DNA of 64,000 nt from Cladocopium goreaui (GCA_947184155.2 CAMXCT020006744.1:211857-275856), one strand, 5' to 3'. Shown: positions 46,438-58,429, numbered from the stretch's first letter. Notes: generated by a model from the letters alone, not told the origin. Program-made: numbers and translations.

Positions 46438-47401
46438 CCCTGAGTTATCCAAAAGTTGGAAGGTTTCGAAAAAGTTGCCTGAGCCTGGACCCTGCAGTGA
46501 CCAGGATCACAAACATGCCACAAGAACAGGAGAACTTCAAACATAGGTACACTACGTCCAACCTCCTGCACACTCCAACAACGAACAAATTCACAACGTT
46601 ACGATGCTTCTGACCGTGTTGGGACGAGTCACCTACTTCTCTGCACCACTCCCAATACCCCCCGTTAATGTGCCAGTTAGACTGTGTAGTTACGATTCCA
46701 CGTGTTCGATGTTGTACGTAGTAGCGTAGGTAAACCAGATATTCGAGCCATAACTGTGCCTTCCGAGGATCTTACTTTACAGGGTTACATAGTGGCCAGA
46801 GAATGCTGCTATCTATGTGTTTTCGTGTGAGACACATAGATTCCACAGGTGTCCGAGGGACACCACGTGGAGGTTTAGCACATGTCCAGTCGATGTGTGT
46901 CCAGACATCGATCCCTACTGTGTGTCTTCCATGGGTTGGGGGGGGAGACATGACCACGCGTAATAGGAAGAAAGGTGATGTCGTCCGCGAAAATCCACTC
47001 TTGGTTGGCTCTTTTTGGTCAGGTAACTGTTGTCATCACAGCGGTCCACAGTGACCCTATACCAAGATCATCATCATTTCATCATCATCACCATCATCAT
47101 CAGCTTGCTCTTGAACGCCACTATGCCATGGCAGTGAGCTGCGTCACCATGCGTCGTGTGTCCCTTACGAGGGTAAAATGAGGCGTGGACCCCGGAACAG
47201 TTGAGCGTGCCCGAAACGAACTGTTGGCCCCAACCGATTTTTAAAAAAACGCAGAACAACAAGTAGAACCAGAATTGGGGCAGGGTCAAGGATGTGAATT
47301 GATTTAAAATGAATTCTCAGCCCTATACATGTGCTAGCAAGGTGAAACTCGTGGTGGCTCCTCTTTTTGTTTTCGTTTTGTTTTGGGCTCCTAGGGCCAT
47401 T
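46438..47401. other. no gene recognised
   Basis: An ATC-rich run lies at about 47067-47102. Several inverted short words (TGTGTGTCC, GGACACC) occur at 46830-46930, but nothing is consistent with a gene. Confidence 0.4.
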
Positions 47402-47984
47402 TTAAAAACGGAGTGGACGGCTGTTGCTGTTCTGCTCGCCAAACAAAACCCTAATGTGAACTATAGCACAGTCAGTGCCCTTGGGGCCGAGGCCACGATG
47501 CGCTTTCTGCTCAGTGCTTCCGAATCCCATCGCTGCATCCACAGCTGCAGAGAATTGGTCCCTCTGGCGGAGCCTTGGCACTGCGCTTTTCCCCTGGGTT
47601 TTACCTTTCCCTTTCCTCTGATAGGTGCACGGGCACGGCCAGGACCATGTCCGTTGCACCCATTAACATTTCTCTGATGCATAGCCCGATCGGAATTTCA
47701 ACAAAAAAGTCATGTTGACCTGCTTTGCGTTGCGGGCATGTTCCGACAATGAAAGTTGGCTTCAACAGTAGCGTTCCCATTATGCACCGGGCAACCCCGG
47801 AGGCCGCTTCTCCCAAACCCTCACGTAGCTTCCGGTCCAAAAGTTCCATTGTCTCCTGGGCCCCAGGTGTGATGATAGGAAATACCCAATCATCCCCCAT
47901 TGCATCCTTACAAACGCCCAACAGTGTCCGCAGCGCGCGCTTTACCAACTCATTGAGCTTGTGCTCTTGATTGATCATCATCAA
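47402..47984 (-). pseudogene. repeated ORF family, copy 2 (truncated, frameshifted)
   Basis: The minus frame 47984-47601 matches the middle of the ORF at 28.7-29.4 kb: AMGDDWVFPIITPGAQETME against VMGQEWSAPRMAAGTREIFE, then RCIMG against QWIMG, and IVGTCPQRKAGQHDFFVEIP against IVGIFQKGENNYLLIFRNVE. A Lys/Gly-rich tail (RKGKGKTQGKS) follows in another frame at about 47625-47590. The N-terminal part is missing and at least one frameshift separates body and tail. The plus-strand frame across the same DNA is a shadow. Confidence 0.6.
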
Positions 47985-48069
47985 TCATCATCAAGCTCGT
48001 GGGTGCCGCCATGTGTGGCACCGTGTATACCCAGTCTCCCATGTTTTTTTGCACGAAAGACAAAATTTA

Positions 48070-48755
48070 AGATGAGGGGTCCTGATCCACTGAACTTGAA
48101 ATTGTCTGATCGGGCAGGATCATCTGAGGCGCTTCGATGCGGAAGGTCTGGGTCAGCAAGAGCAAAAAAAGCGGGGCTGTTGGAGGCAATGACTCTGGAA
48201 GCAACATCACCCGAACATGGATGAGAAGATCATAATCAAATGAATACACAGTCTGGGTTCCATTGTTGCGCGTGTCTAGATCATGAAGTGGCGCCCCAAT
48301 CCTCACCTTGATGTCCAAGATTCAACATTAGTTGGCTGAGGACCGCCAATTGCCACCCGAGCGCCCTCTGCAGCAGCTGCGCCACCGAAATAGCCAGTCC
48401 TATCCTTCTCTTGCTTCCGCGCTTCATCCTCAGCCGTGAAGGGGGCAATGGAGAGGAACGGTGATGAAATAGATGAAAAAATCAAATAAAGAAACGTATG
48501 GTATGAATATGCTTTCTGTCTTCCATTTAAAATACAACTCATGAATGCACATTTTACAGTATCATGATTCCAGCCATGGTTTTCCATCCCTTTTGAAGTG
48601 CTGTGAACCTTGGCATGCAACGCCTGAACAAGCCATGGTAGCATGAACCATGTTTGGATATGCCAAGAAACTCGTCCGCGTTGCTTCTGGCCGATGATTT
48701 TTTGGCCAAACTCATCATATCGCACCATGGCCCTTCTGAAGTTGCGACTTCGACT
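48070..48755 (-). CDS. gene of unknown function, exon candidates
   Basis: Exon candidates: about 48750-48680 (AMVRYDEFGQKIIGQKQRGR), 48455-48309 (FTAEDEARKQEKDRTGYFGG, then PQPTNVESWTS) with a GTGAGG donor, and about 48300-48070 (IGAPLHDLDTRNNGTQTVYS, then LLPESLPPTAPLFLLLLTQT), which may be intron read-through. The Lys/Glu-rich helix and GYFGGAAAAEGARVAIGG segment look coding. The product is not recognised. Confidence 0.4.
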
Positions 48756-48919
48756 TGGTTCTCAAAAATACCAGTAGTACCGCACAAGGCGGTGGCGGAA
48801 GTTTCAAAAATAGGAAACCTATAGGAGAGGTTGGTTGTTGTGAATCAGGGATGGCAGAGCGAAGCCACTGATGGACTGAAAGGTGCTTGCTTTCTCTCAC
48901 TCTTTCTATCTCTTTCTCT

Positions 48920-49136
48920 GACTATCTACCTACCTACCCATCTATTTTCTATGTATCTATCTATCTATCTATCGATCTATCTATCTATCTATCTCTCTCT
49001 CTCTTTCATCTAAGTACCCAATCTATCGATCTATCTATCAACCTATCTATCTATCTATCTTTCTATCTATCTATCTATCTATCTCTCTTTCATCTGTTTA
49101 TCTGTCTAGCTGTCTACCTGTCTATCTATCTATCTA

Positions 49137-49167
<31 letters not shown>

Positions 49168-49180
49168 GTCTCCCTGTCTA
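48920..49180. repeat. (TATC)n tetranucleotide microsatellite
   Basis: CTAT/TATC units with CTGT variants towards the right end. The Ser/Leu/Ile/Tyr-rich frames are artefacts. Confidence 0.95.
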
Positions 49181-49184
49181 TCTG

Positions 49185-49728
49185 TGGTGCAATGTCATTC
49201 AGTGTATTGTAGTGTAGTGTAGTGGAGTGTAGTGGAATGTAGTGTAGTGTAGTGTAGTGTAGTGTAATTTCGTGTAGTGGAGTGTAGTTGTGTAGTCGTA
49301 GTTGTAGTTGTAGTGTAGGGGAGTGTAGTGTAGTGGAGTGTAGTGGAAGGTAGTGTAGTGTAATGTAGTGTAGTGGAGTGTAGTGTAGTGTAATGTAGTG
49401 TAGGGTAATGTAGTGTAGTGTAATTTAGTGTAGTGGAGTGTAGTGGAGTGTAGTTGTGTAGTTGTAGTTGTAGTGTTGTGGAGCGTAGTGTAGTGTAATG
49501 TAGTGTAGTGGAGCGTCGCGTAATTTAATGTAGTGTAGTGTAGTGGAGCGTAGTGTAGTGTAATGTAGTGTAGTGAAATTTACTGTAGTGGAGAGTAGTG
49601 GAGTGTAGTCTAGTTTTGTAGTTGTAGTTGTAGTGTTGTGGAGTGTAGTGTTGTAGTGTAATGTAGTGTCGTATAGTGGAGTGTGGTGTACGGTAACGTA
49701 GTGTAGTGTAGTGAAGAGAAGCGGCGAA
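49185..49728. repeat. (TAGTG)n pentanucleotide satellite
   Basis: TAGTG/TAATG units extend for about 540 bp with irregular GTAGTTGTAGTT interruptions at about 49290, 49455 and 49620, suggesting a higher-order unit of about 165 bp. The minus frames rich in Thr/Leu/His/Tyr are artefacts. Confidence 0.93.
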
Positions 49729-49730
49729 GC

Positions 49731-50106
49731 GACATCTGAACCTCCAAAAGTGGTCCGAACCCCTAGTGTTTTGTACATTTTCACTTCGAAATGTGCTTCG
49801 CGCCACATCGGCGTGCACTTTTTCGACATCTGAACCTCCAAAAGTGGCGCGAACATGTGGTGTTTTGTACATTTTGACTTCGAAATGTGCTTCGCGCCTC
49901 AATGGCGTGCACTTTTTCGACATCGCAACTTCCAAAAGTGGTCCGAGACCGCCAGTTTTTAACACTTTTGACTTCGAAATGCGCTTCGCGCCACAACGGC
50001 GTGCACTTTTTTGACATCTCAACTTCCAAAAGTGGTCCGAGAATGGTGTGCTTTGTACATTTTCACTTGGAAATGTGCTTCGCGCCACAACGGCGTGCAA
50101 TTTTTC
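49731..50106. repeat. 94-bp tandem repeat, 4 copies
   Basis: Units start with GACATCTGAACCTCCAAAAG (or the CTTCC variant) at 49731, 49825, 49919 and 50013, exactly 94 bp apart. Each contains TTCGAAATGTGCTTCGCGCC. The array abuts the TAGTG satellite. Confidence 0.95.
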
Positions 50107-50344
50107 ATCGCTCCTCTGGCCAGCTGGCTCCGCACCCGCCGCTTTAGCGAGCCTACTTTTCGACCCTCCGGAGCCACAAATCATTGGAAAAACACAGTGT
50201 TTCGCGACTTTCCTACCTTTTTGCGTATCTGTATCTTCTGTCTTCTTACTCTTTCTCTTCTGATCTTCTCTCTGCTAATCTTCCTCTTCTCTCTGCCTCT
50301 GCCCTGCTCTGCTTTTCATCTCTCCATATTGTCGGAAGTTTGAC

Positions 50345-50760
50345 TTCTAAACTTCCTTCGATGATTGTTTAAGACGTTTTGTTTTATCTCAAACACATGG
50401 TGGTTTGAATTAAGACATTTCCTTTCATCTCAAAAGCATGGTGGTATGATTTAAAACATTTTGTTTCATCTCAAAAGTATAATGGTTTATGACATTACGT
50501 TTCATCTCCAAAGTACATTCCGTTCAATCTCAAACGTACGATGGTTTCAGACCATTTGTTTCATCTCAAAAGTATTTGGTTAAATTTAAAACATTTTGTT
50601 TCACCTCAAAAGTATGTTGTCAAATTCAAGACATTTTGTTTCACCTCAAGAGTGCGATGGTTTAAGACAATTCGTTTCATCTCAATAGTATGGTTTCAGA
50701 CAATTCGTTTCATCTCAAAAGTATGGTGGTTTATGACATTTCGTTTCATCTCTTTTCCGG
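50345..50760. repeat. about 35-bp degenerate tandem repeat
   Basis: GTTTCATCTCAAAAGTATGG and GGTTTAAGACATTT alternate about 12 times with substitutions and length changes. Confidence 0.88.
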
Positions 50761-53680
50761 CTCATGTGACTTCTGTTTTTACCCTCTGAACCACAGAGGC
50801 TGCAATAGCACACTCACATGGACTAGCTGTGAAAGACCCCAATGTCCATGTTAGCGCTGCAGTAACTTTGACAGGACTAGCCTGACCATGTATGCCATCA
50901 TCATTGGGCGATTCTGAATTTTGAGAAAATCATTACGCCTGATGCAAACAAGATATAGGCCACCACCTGCGGATGCCCTTCCCCACAGGTCTCACCTCTA
51001 TAGTTTGGAGGAGGTCGCCAACAAGGACCCAGCCTGCGGCTGGAACATTTGGCAGTGCATGCTTGTGTTAAAGTGGGCACTTTCTGTGATCAACGCATCC
51101 CTATGGGCTCAAATGAGGGTTGGCAGCCGGCAGCAACAGCAAAAAGCCACCAAAGGTTAAGAACGCGACATCATTGCATTGGAAACAGAAACTGGAGGTC
51201 ACGAGGCGCCCCAGCTTTAGTGCCTCAGCTACCTCTTTGACATGAAAGTGTCTTTGTCCAGGCCTGGACCATAAAGGAAGCGAGCGAATCTACTTGGTGG
51301 TCGGGTTTTAGATGGCAAAGATACAAGTAACATGTGAAACATGTGGTAAATGTAATGTAGATACATTACTTAGAAGCTAACTTTAAAAACTAAACTTTTT
51401 TGGTAATTTGTGATTGCTGTTTTGTTTTTAAAAAAACTGATACAAGTAACTTTAAGTTTTACAAGTTATTTTGATTCGTTTTGCCTTGATTTTTTACATG
51501 ATTTGTGAAAAAAATACTTTTTTCCGGGACGCTTGGAAATGTAGGGAAAATCAGTTTACCGCTGCCCAGTAGGCCGCAGGTAGGTGAATTTTTGGCAGTG
51601 GGCATATTGGAAAAGATTAATGATTTCATGTACAGTATTCCGGCCCATTGGGCCGCCAATGGCATTTACATGCAGTTAGGTGTATCACCGCTGCCCATTG
51701 GGACGCCAATGCTTTTGGCGACTAGGATTGCAAACGTTTTCGTCAAATTCAATGAAGCTCGCAGCTTGATGTATGGAACGTGCTGAAGATACTCATCAGA
51801 GAAAAATATTGCATGTCCACGTATGCATTCATAAAATGTGTGAAATATGTGTGGGTGATTTTAAATTGATGTACAAATGACATAAAAGACATATAAATGT
51901 CGTATAAACGATGTAAATATGATGTATAAATGAGGTTATAAATGTCGTAAAAATGATGTATTAATGATGTATAAATGATGTGTAAATGATGTATAGATGA
52001 TGTATGAATGATGTATAAATAATGTATAAGTGATGAAAATGATGTAAAATCAAGTGTAGAAAGCAACATCTGTTGATAAGAACTGAACAGTTTCAAAATG
52101 AGCGACCTAGTAGGCCGCTGTGGCGCTCTTCAAGAGCATTGATATATTTCCAACTACTCCAAAACCACCATCGAAAATCCAAAACAAGTAGATATTGGAA
52201 ACCCAAAAAGCACGTTTTTCAAACATCAAAAAAGACCAAGTTTCCTAAGTTACTTTTAAGTTAAATACATAACCTGAGAAGGGGTGGAACGAAAGCCAGC
52301 GCTTGCTTTTTGACTCGCGCGGGGGCGCGTGAAACTGAAACTCCACCTCATCCATATGGCATGGCTCAAACATGAAGCGCCCCAACATCAACAATTGCTA
52401 TCGGGTCATAATTTTCCAATCATTAAATGGACCTTTTTCGGGTAAACTCCACGATTTTGTAATTTCTATATCCAATATGTTTCCTACAATGTACTGCGGC
52501 ATTGTGAAAAGTTCTATCTCAAGTTCCGTAAATCCGCCTTTGGTTGCTCATTTATCTTAAAACAGCGCAAGTTTGCTCCCACCTATTGTAGATAAATAAT
52601 ACCCGTTTTTTTGTGTGAACAGTGGTCATGTGACCTCTCAAAGTCTAAATTGTTTTCTCCCCAGCGTGGTCCATGCTTCTCCGCGAAGTTCCGCAACATT
52701 TTGGCCGTACGGTGAGAAATCAAAACATAGCTCTACTCGCAAAATGGGCAGTGCAAACCCAAGACAAAATTATAACATACGTAAGAAAGGGTATAAGAAC
52801 GAATGAAAATCGAGGAAAACAATGCAAAACCCACGGGAAATATAGAACAGTGGCGAACATGCAGTCCAAATCAAAAGTATATATATTTAGGCCATTTACA
52901 GACCTGGGTACCCCCCCCCACCCCCCAAGGGGCTGGAAAATAGGGATTTTACAGGAAATGTCGCGGAATAGCATCATCCCTGACATCGATAGAGATAATT
53001 GTTTGGCATCCCGGAAAATCTTCTCAGCTATCACACTCGCCAAACATCCCTTTTAAAAGGCACACGTCATTGCCATTAGAAGATTCAAATTCTTTCTCGA
53101 TGTTTTAGTACAAGATTCACTTTTAGTTCTGTTTCAGCCTTCTCAGTACGGCCTCTTACAATGATATTACAGCATTTGTCTCCTAACCTGGGTGGCTCCT
53201 GGGCGCAATCTTCATTCCAATGCTTTGTGACAATAACCAGAGGCCTGGAGCCTATGCATCACTTGACAGTCGACTCAGTTCTAAACCGGAAAGACTATTC
53301 CTTCCGTTTACCAGTAGATCGTTTTTGTAGTTCTTATCACAAAACTACCAGAATCAGGGAGGCACAAAAAAACGTCAAACAGCTTTAAGCATTATAAATA
53401 CTCTAATCTGCAGATTGTATTTATTTTTCTTACTCTGTGAACGAAATCACACTTTTCTAACTTCACACAGATTACCATGAAACCAATTTTCCCATGCAAC
53501 TCCTAAAATCTTACAACTCATACATCTTTTTTCCTATACCAGCCGCATCTTGCTCCAAGGTTTCATGGCAATGTCTTGTACGCGAGTCAGCCACTATTTC
53601 CTATCACCAAACTACATTGCTCATCATCTAACATTATCTACAGAAACCAAATCGGATTTCCTGCTCAACGTTTCCGCTCG
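50761..53680. other. about 2.9 kb without a supported gene
   Basis: A plus frame at about 50940-51160 (ADALPHRSHLYSLEEVANKD) is open but has no second line of support. Degenerate ATGATGTATAA repeats fill about 51850-52050. Nothing else is recognised. Confidence 0.4.
51850..52050. repeat. degenerate 10-13-bp ATGATGTATAA repeats
   Basis: AATGATGTATAAATGATGTA-like units with drifting length. Confidence 0.85.
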
Positions 53681-55140
53681 TTAACATTGTCTTGGTTTTC
53701 ACTATATTTTTAAAGCATTTTTAGTTATAACATTTTCCTAGGTTTTCACTGTATTTTTCTAACATGTTACATGCCTCCTAGCATGTTCACGCGTGTCCTC
53801 CATGTTGTACTGTTTTCTACATCGTTTCCTCTAGTTGTTACAAGCATTTCCTAGCTTGTACACCGTTTCCTAATATTGTCACAACTTTTCTTCCAGTTTC
53901 CACTGCTTTTTCTACCGTTTCCTGTGGTTACTTTCTTCTCTTTTGTAGGTTTTCACTGTGTTTTGTCCAGCTTTTTTTATTACATGCTTCCTACCATTTT
54001 CACCGCTTTCCTCTATGGCTTTTTGTACCATTTCCTCTCGTTTCCTGCATTTCATGCATTTTCAATATATTTTTCCAAGAGTTTTACCCGTCTCCTTCAG
54101 TTTCCGATCGTTTTTGCACCATTTCCTCTGGTTGTTATCGCATTTTCCTGCACTTTCACTGTCTTTTTCCAACATGTTTACTGCATCGTCATAGTTTGTT
54201 CCTAGCAGCCACTCCGGCTTCCTCCATGTTCCAACAGATTTTGCATGGTTTGTTCCTAGCATTTTCCTCTGATCGTTATCATGTTTTCCTCAAGTTTCAT
54301 TGTATTTTCCAATACATCCTCTTCGTGGGTTTTCAATATGTTTTGTCCAGCATTTTTTTACTACATGTTTCCTATCATTTTCACCTCTTTCCTCCATAGG
54401 TTTTTGCACCATTTCCTCTGGCTTCCTGCATTTTCATACCTTTTCAATATTAATATTAATCCAAGAGTTTTACCTGTCTCCTTCATTTTCCGATCCTTTT
54501 TGCACCATTTCGTCTCGTTGTTATCACATTTTCCTGCACTTTCACTGTATTTTTCCAGCATGTTTACTGTATCGTCATGGTTTGCGCCTAGCATTCGCTC
54601 CGGTTTCCTCCATGTTCCAACAGATTTTGCATGGTTTGTTCCTAGCATTTTCCTCTGATCGTTATCATGTTTTCCTCAAGTTTCATTGTATTTTCCAATA
54701 CATCCTCTTCGTGGGCTTTCAATATGTTTTGTCCAGCATTTTTTTACTACATGTTTCCTATCATTTTCACCTCTTTCCTCCATAGGTTTTTGCACCATTT
54801 CCTCTGGTTTCCTGCATTTTCATACCTTTTCAATATTAATATTAATCCAAGAGTTTTACCTGTCTCCTTCATTCTCCGATCGTTTTTGCACCATTTCCTC
54901 TCGTTGTTATCGCATTTTCCTGCACTTTCACTGTATTTTTCCAGCATGTTTACTGCATCGTCATAGTTTGTTCCTAGCAGTCGCTCCGGTTTCCTCCATT
55001 TTCCAAGGGATTTTCCATGGTTTGTTCCTCGCATTCGCTCCGTTTTCGTCCGTTTTCCAGGGGATTTTGTACGATTTCCTCTGATCGTTATCATGTTCTC
55101 CTGCAGTTTCATTGTATTTTCCAATACATCCTCATGGTCT
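53680..55140. repeat. T/C-rich repeat region with 386-bp duplication
   Basis: The segment starting CAGATTTTGCATGGTTTG at 54235 recurs at 54621, exactly 386 bp later, and the two copies are almost identical for their whole length. An older, more diverged unit lies at about 53870-54235 and a partial one after 55007. Within units, short words (TTTCCTC, CATTTTC) recur every 15-30 bp. The Phe/Ser-rich plus frames are artefacts. Confidence 0.9.
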
Positions 55141-55332
55141 CTCCGGCCACCAAAAAGGCGGACCTAGGGGGAATCGATACCCCACCGTCAGCAAATTGCC
55201 TAGTGGTACATAATCCAGCAAAATGCTCCGTTTTCTGGCGCTCAACACAGGGGCACGGCGAGATTTCGTTCCCTTTCGGCAACCACCCCCCCCCACACCC
55301 CCTATTCTCACTTCGTTCGCAAACAGCAACTA

Positions 55333-55346
55333 GCCAGCTAGCTGGC
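55333..55346. repeat. 14-bp perfect palindrome
   Basis: GCCAGCTAGCTGGC, next to a C-run (about 55286-55295) in an otherwise unassigned 380-bp stretch that ends the T/C-rich region. Confidence 0.9.
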
Positions 55347-55525
55347 TTTCGTAATAATTTTAAACCAAAGCCAACACAACTTAGAAAACCTTTTAAAAAC
55401 ATAAGAAGTCAAATAACTAAATTAAAAACACGCATATCCGTGATACCATTGACTGTGAAACTAAAAACATAATGAACATACACCTGCTTTAAACGTATTT
55501 ACACAGAAATATATGTAAGTCAATT

Positions 55526-56246
55526 CTAACTTTGCCATATATATAACCCAGCTGTGAGGGTGGCTACTTGTGGCCGATTCGTCTGACGTCTGTTGTTTTG
55601 TTTTGTTGTGTCGCGTTTTGAGCCGCTATTCTTGTGCACTTGTTGCAAAGCTGTAATTTGATGCGTCTGTTCAGGACGCTTTCTGTCTGAGCTTGCTGCC
55701 GTTGGGCCCGGCTGCTGCTGCGGCTGTTTATTGTCATAGCTGATCCGGTAGGGGATCTCGAGGGCCTCGAGGGTGCGGACTTTTCCACCGATGACCGCTG
55801 TCATATAGTACGCCAACTTGAGTGATCCCTCCACATTCCTGAAAGTAATCTGATAGTTGTGCTCTCCCTTTCGGAAGATGCCTGATATTCCGCTGTGTGA
55901 AGACTTCCGGGAAATAAACGCCATCGGAGTTTGTCACATTAAGCACACTTTTGCTGATACAGGGCCCTACCCAGCGTCGCAAAGTTCCCTTTCCAAACGT
56001 TCGAAAAAATCCACTGTGCCCGGTGACATTCGAGAGCGCTCCATGCAGGTCCCACCGTTTCCGCAACAAAATAAAGGGCGTCGTTTCCTTAACTGCGGCC
56101 TCCTTGACTTGTTGGCTTCCTTCAACCGGTTGCAGGTGGGCGTTAAATGGCGTTAAGAATGTGAACTGCCAGAGCATTACCCGAAGTCCCTGGGACAAGT
56201 GATGGACGCCTTTCGTCAAGCGAATGACCTCTTGGGTAGGAGGCAT
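55526..56246 (-). pseudogene. repeated ORF family, copy 3 (frameshifted)
   Basis: It starts MPPTQEVIRLTKGVHHLSQG at 56246, aligning with the start of copy 1 (MPPSQDIIRIARDLHYVTQG), then RVMLWQFTFLTPF against KIMLWNFNFLTPI. After frame changes between about 56090 and 55900 the match resumes with FRKGEHNYQITFRNVEGSLK, TAVIGGKVRTLEALEIPYRI and SYDNKQPQQQPG. Two or more indels break the frame, so it is a pseudogene unless splicing removes them. The tail differs from copy 1, being Gln/Thr-rich. Confidence 0.7.
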
Positions 56247-57144
56247 GATTCCGGATAGCTTAAAGCTCTTTTTTATGCCCTTCTCTTTCTGGGCGGGTTG
56301 CGGGTTCTGAGCCAATCTGCGGGCCAGGAGAGTGAGCCGTAAGCAGGTATGTGTTCGAGGTACCGGAAAGAGGTGGGGGGGGGGGGGAGGAGCATGTGGC
56401 AGAGCAGTGGCAGAGTGAATCGAGCGTAGATGTGTGTCCGTGTGTGCACAAGAAACTTGCAAGCTGTGCTGCCGCCAAAGAATGCTTCCGCCAAAAAAAA
56501 GCTTTGGGGTCGCCAGAGGATGTCAGGTGCCAAAGAACACCTCCCCCATGCATGTTGTGCGATGTGCGCGTGGCGGAGGGATTGTCACTACATTGTACTG
56601 GCATGTGTGATTTGAGAAGGCGCATGACGCTTGATTATCCTTAGGTGACAAAGATTCAAAAAGAATAGACATCGGTTAGCGAATGGGAAATAGGAGGTGT
56701 ATCAGCATCCTATTGCGATTGACAGAAAGTAAAAGAAAATCGACATGAGGAAAGGATGTCGGCGTGAGGGAAGGAACGCACATGTTCAGCGATATGTGGT
56801 GTGTGGGAAAAAGTGTGCGCATGCATCGCGCAGCCGTCAAAGAACGGCTCAGGGGGCGCCAGAGAACGTCAGGTGCCAGAGAACACCTCCCCTTCAGGTG
56901 ATTTCCTCTTGGCGTCCTAGAAACCATGGTTGTGTCGTGTCTTTTTGTAACCCCAAAAACATCAGTGGCAATCTGCTGAGAAGGGTGGCTACTTCGGTCC
57001 AGTTTACCGGAGTGCCCTCGGCTGTGGTGTATTGGACAATTGTATCGTGATACTTTTGGCGCAGAGCCCTGTCGCTGGGCGCACAGGGAGGGGTCTACTT
57101 TGATATCCTTTGAGCGGTGCTAATTTCCTAGCTAATTAAATAAG
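56247..57144. other. spacer between element remnants
   Basis: A G-run lies at about 56374-56387. Two similar words (GTCAGGTGCCAAAGAACACC at about 56521 and GTCAGGTGCCAGAGAACACC at about 56869) mark an imperfect direct repeat about 348 bp apart. No gene is recognised. Confidence 0.45.
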
Positions 57145-58205
57145 TGAATGGTCCGTATACGGTGTCCAATCTCGTTGGAAGGCTTCCCATGCTACCTCGG
57201 GGTGGCTTGTTAAGACCCGGTGAGCATTTCCAAGGTGCTTCTCGGCTACTAAGCAATAATCCACCAGGTGAGGGGTCCCTTAGCGAGGGTGCAACCATGT
57301 GGTCTTCTTGGGTTGGGGTGTCCAAGTGTTAGCGACTACCAAGCCTTGATTGGTACAGAATTGAATTAGCATTGAGATGTGACGGGGCTGAAGTTGTCCA
57401 ATGAGGTGTTCAAGGTCATCTACGCATTCCTGTAGTTCATCCGCCGTGGCTCGACTGCTAGGAGCATAGGTCGCGATAATTGACAACCCCAGTTTTTGGA
57501 AACGCGGTATTTGTATCAACATGCTTTGACACTGTTCCCCTTCACCATCTGTGTTGACCGGTAGGGTGCTGTTCCACCAGGTCAAGGTCCAGTGTTCATT
57601 AATGACCATATTAACTTTACCTTGGCTGACTAACGTCCATCTAGGTTGACTTGCTGCTTGAGTTTCCAACACCATATTGGTACTGCGACTATCTCCCACG
57701 GTCTATGTTCCCACAAATCAATCATCTCATCCAGTTTGTGATCCTGATCGATATAATCCGTGCGTGCACCTAATTGACGCGTGTTCTAAGACCCTATGCG
57801 ACAGATACGTTTGACTTGACGTTTCTTCTGAAAGCGATCCAACCACTTCCTGTTCCCTATTCTCCTGAGTTTCTGCTCCCGTTTAGTCTTTTTCCGTGCT
57901 ACTCTGTCCAGTACCAAGGTAGGCCTATTGCGTTTGAACCCTGTGTCAGTTGAGGGTTGTAGGACCATTACGCTATGAGCCAAAGACGGGCCCATGGGAA
58001 TATGGTCAGCGGTGTCCCTACAAAGTTCTCTCGTTGAGTTGAAAGACGATGGGGGGTACTCGCAAAACAGAGGGTGGGTAGAAAGAAGAGAAGGCAAAAG
58101 AAAGTAGGTCAGTCTAATGCATTCCAGTGATTGCGAGTGTAATGTTACTGTGTCACTCAAGGATTGGTTGAAACCCACAACGTGAGTTGAAGTGTCGGTG
58201 CCCAC
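57145..58205 (-). mobile_element. LINE (non-LTR retrotransposon) remnant, endonuclease domain
   Basis: On the minus strand a basic leader (about 57905-57790, VARKKTKREQKLRRIGNRKW) precedes an APE-like endonuclease domain in pieces: YIDQDHKLDEMIDLWEHR (about 57765-57700), KVNMVINEHWTLTWWNSTLP, KLGLSIIATYAPSS, then TNQGLVVANTWTPQPKKTTW. An in-frame TAA at about 57283 is followed by THLVDYCLVAEKHLGNAHRV and FQRDWTPYTDHSLI. A-T-Y-A-P-S, the N-T-W/T-W-L pair and the final D-H-S-L match the endonuclease of LINE ORF2 proteins that nick target DNA. At least one frameshift and one stop inactivate it, and no reverse transcriptase follows. Confidence 0.7.
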
Positions 58206-58429
58206 CCGCCACTTCTAGATGGAGCAATTAAACTGGAGAGGAACATAGACAGTCATAGACCAGCCGAGTCCCCAAGATGATCGTTTGCCCCAACACCCCA
58301 ATTTGTGTGCTTCCCCCTCTAGTAGAACCAGAGCCCCCAGGGGAGTGGAGTTGGCCCTGTTGTCCTGGAATCTGGAATTGAGCCAGAAACACCACCCACT
58401 GCCATTCCCAATCATGGCCTCATCCTGTA

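Noticed and set aside
47309-47677. Plus-strand 122-codon ORF with a hydrophobic N-terminus
   Set aside because: It lies antisense to a recognisable copy of the repeated ORF family; the minus strand has homology and the plus strand has none.
53876-55084. Phe/Ser-rich plus-strand ORFs of 100-160 codons
   Set aside because: Composition and internal repetition follow the T/C-rich 386-bp repeats; there is no membrane-protein pattern beyond that composition.
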